Shown here: one piece after another, positions 5,955 to 6,674 of the stretch | Layout of the letters: each line of letters begins with the position of its first letter | Numbering within the stretch: position 1 is the stretch's first letter | Notes under the pieces: generated by a model | What the model saw: the letters and a program-made list of their open reading frames with translations, nothing else | Database searches by the model: none | Told to the model about the DNA's origin: nothing | Assembly (NCBI GenBank): GCA_003229235.1 | Contig: QIIH01000416.1 | Span: forward strand, 1-6,674 | DNA from: Flavobacteriales bacterium | Lineage (GTDB): Bacteria > Bacteroidota > Bacteroidia > Flavobacteriales > Flavobacteriaceae | Length of the DNA stretch: 6,674 nucleotides | Reading direction: 5' to 3' | Translations under genes and position numbers: made by a program

Positions 5955-6674
5955 TTAAAAACGCACCTCTACCGAGATGTTCGGCGTGAATCTAAGTGAT
6001 TTATTTTCAATCTTATTTATCGTAAATTCCCCATCTTGATTTTGTTGATTTCTGTAAAATAGATTCAAAGTGTTTTCTTGATTAAAAACATTCTGAATAG
6101 CTCCATTAAGTCTCAATTCGAGGCCTTCACGCTGAATGAGTAAATACTTAACAGAAAAATCTGTGCGTGTAAATGAGGATAAGTTATATGCGTTTGGAGG
6201 CCCATAGTGAATGATTTCGTTGCCTGTTGTTGAAACTGCATTTGGGTTAAGAGGTGTTGTAAATGGCTTACCACTGCGCCATTGAACCCCAATCACCAAA
6301 CTTAGTTTATTGAGTTGATAAGACAGTGCGCCTTTAAAAGCATGTCTTATATCTATATTGTTAGGGAATTCTGGCGTGACAAGTGTATCGAATTCATAGT
6401 CGTTCTTCATATGAGTATAGCTTAACCAACCACCAAAATGATTCCATTGTTTGTTAACTACTAATTCGATACCTTTTACGAAGTAACTCCCGTTAGCCAT
6501 TTCAAATTCGTACTGATTTTGAAATCCCTGACTTTGGGTTGTAATTCCCTTTACCTTTTTTACAAAAAACTCTGCGTTTAATAACCAATTATCTTTTGTA
6601 TACAGGACTCCAAGTGAGCTTTGACGGCTGCGAATCAAAGGGATTTGATCATTGTCTGCAATTGCCCAGCGTCT
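5955..6674 (-). CDS. TonB-dependent outer-membrane receptor, C-terminal beta-barrel, 5' end outside window
   Basis: The last 239 residues of an outer-membrane transporter that imports a ligand using TonB/ExbB/ExbD energy. The frame stays open to the right edge, so the TTG at 6638 is not a start. The sequence has the alternating, aromatic-rich pattern of beta-strands. Segments typical of Bacteroidota receptors are GIELVVNKQWNHFGGWLSYT, FPNNIDIRHAFKGALSYQ, GVQWRSGKPFT, TRTDFSVKYLL, LRLNGAIQNVFNQEN, and the closing strand NISVEVRF with the C-terminal Phe recognised by the barrel assembly machinery. The plug and any N-terminal carboxypeptidase-like domain would lie beyond the window. The ligand cannot be inferred from this part. 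The closest look is to single-gene receptors rather than SusC, but with limited certainty. The stop TAA (complement of 5955-5957) abuts the argS stop. Confidence 0.9.
   Translation of the reverse strand, partial: RRWAIADNDQIPLIRSRQSSLGVLYTKDNWLLNAEFFVKKVKGITTQSQGFQNQYEFEMANGSYFVKGIELVVNKQWNHFGGWLSYTHMKNDYEFDTLVTPEFPNNIDIRHAFKGALSYQLNKLSLVIGVQWRSGKPFTTPLNPNAVSTTGNEIIHYGPPNAYNLSSFTRTDFSVKYLLIQREGLELRLNGAIQNVFNQENTLNLFYRNQQNQDGEFTINKIENKSLRFTPNISVEVRF

Noticed and set aside
1..6674. Mobile element, CRISPR array, defence system, tRNA or rRNA gene
   Set aside because: Nearly all the window is filled by housekeeping or metabolic genes and a receptor; no transposase, integrase, repeat array, terminal inverted repeats or tRNA-like sequence was found.

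Overview
The window looks like ordinary chromosomal DNA from a Bacteroidota bacterium, most likely a member of the Flavobacteriaceae. The supporting signs are AT-rich sequence, start codons with A-rich leaders and no clear Shine-Dalgarno sequence, two exact matches to the Bacteroidota -7 promoter element TAnnTTTG, protein sequences of flavobacterial type, and a TonB-dependent receptor of the Bacteroidota style. No mobile element, CRISPR array, RNA gene or defence system is visible.

Layout, left to right. Positions 1-605 (+) hold the 3' end of enolase (eno), followed by a terminator-like hairpin. A 187-base gap carries a promoter for citrate synthase (gltA, 793-2079, +), which ends at a strong intrinsic terminator with a GNRA tetraloop. 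Next come two tandem genes of the guanidino-group-modifying (amidinotransferase/deiminase) superfamily: an arginine deiminase/DDAH-like protein (2174-3085, +) and the citrulline hydrolase CtlX (3165-4094, +). A 79-base spacer with two overlapping inverted repeats separates them. Arginyl-tRNA synthetase (argS, 4182-5954, +) follows with its own promoter. A TonB-dependent receptor on the minus strand (5955-6674, cut by the window edge) meets argS end to end with no base between the two stop codons.

How the genes fit together. Enolase and citrate synthase belong to central carbon metabolism. The middle three genes share an arginine theme: the first may release citrulline from arginine or a methylated arginine, CtlX would hydrolyse citrulline to ornithine, CO2 and ammonia, and ArgS consumes arginine for translation. 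This linked pathway is an inference from family membership and adjacency. The substrate of the first enzyme is not established by the sequence. Terminators and promoters between the genes suggest mostly separate transcription units rather than one operon. The most interesting part of the window is the enzyme pair and the symmetric DNA between its two genes.
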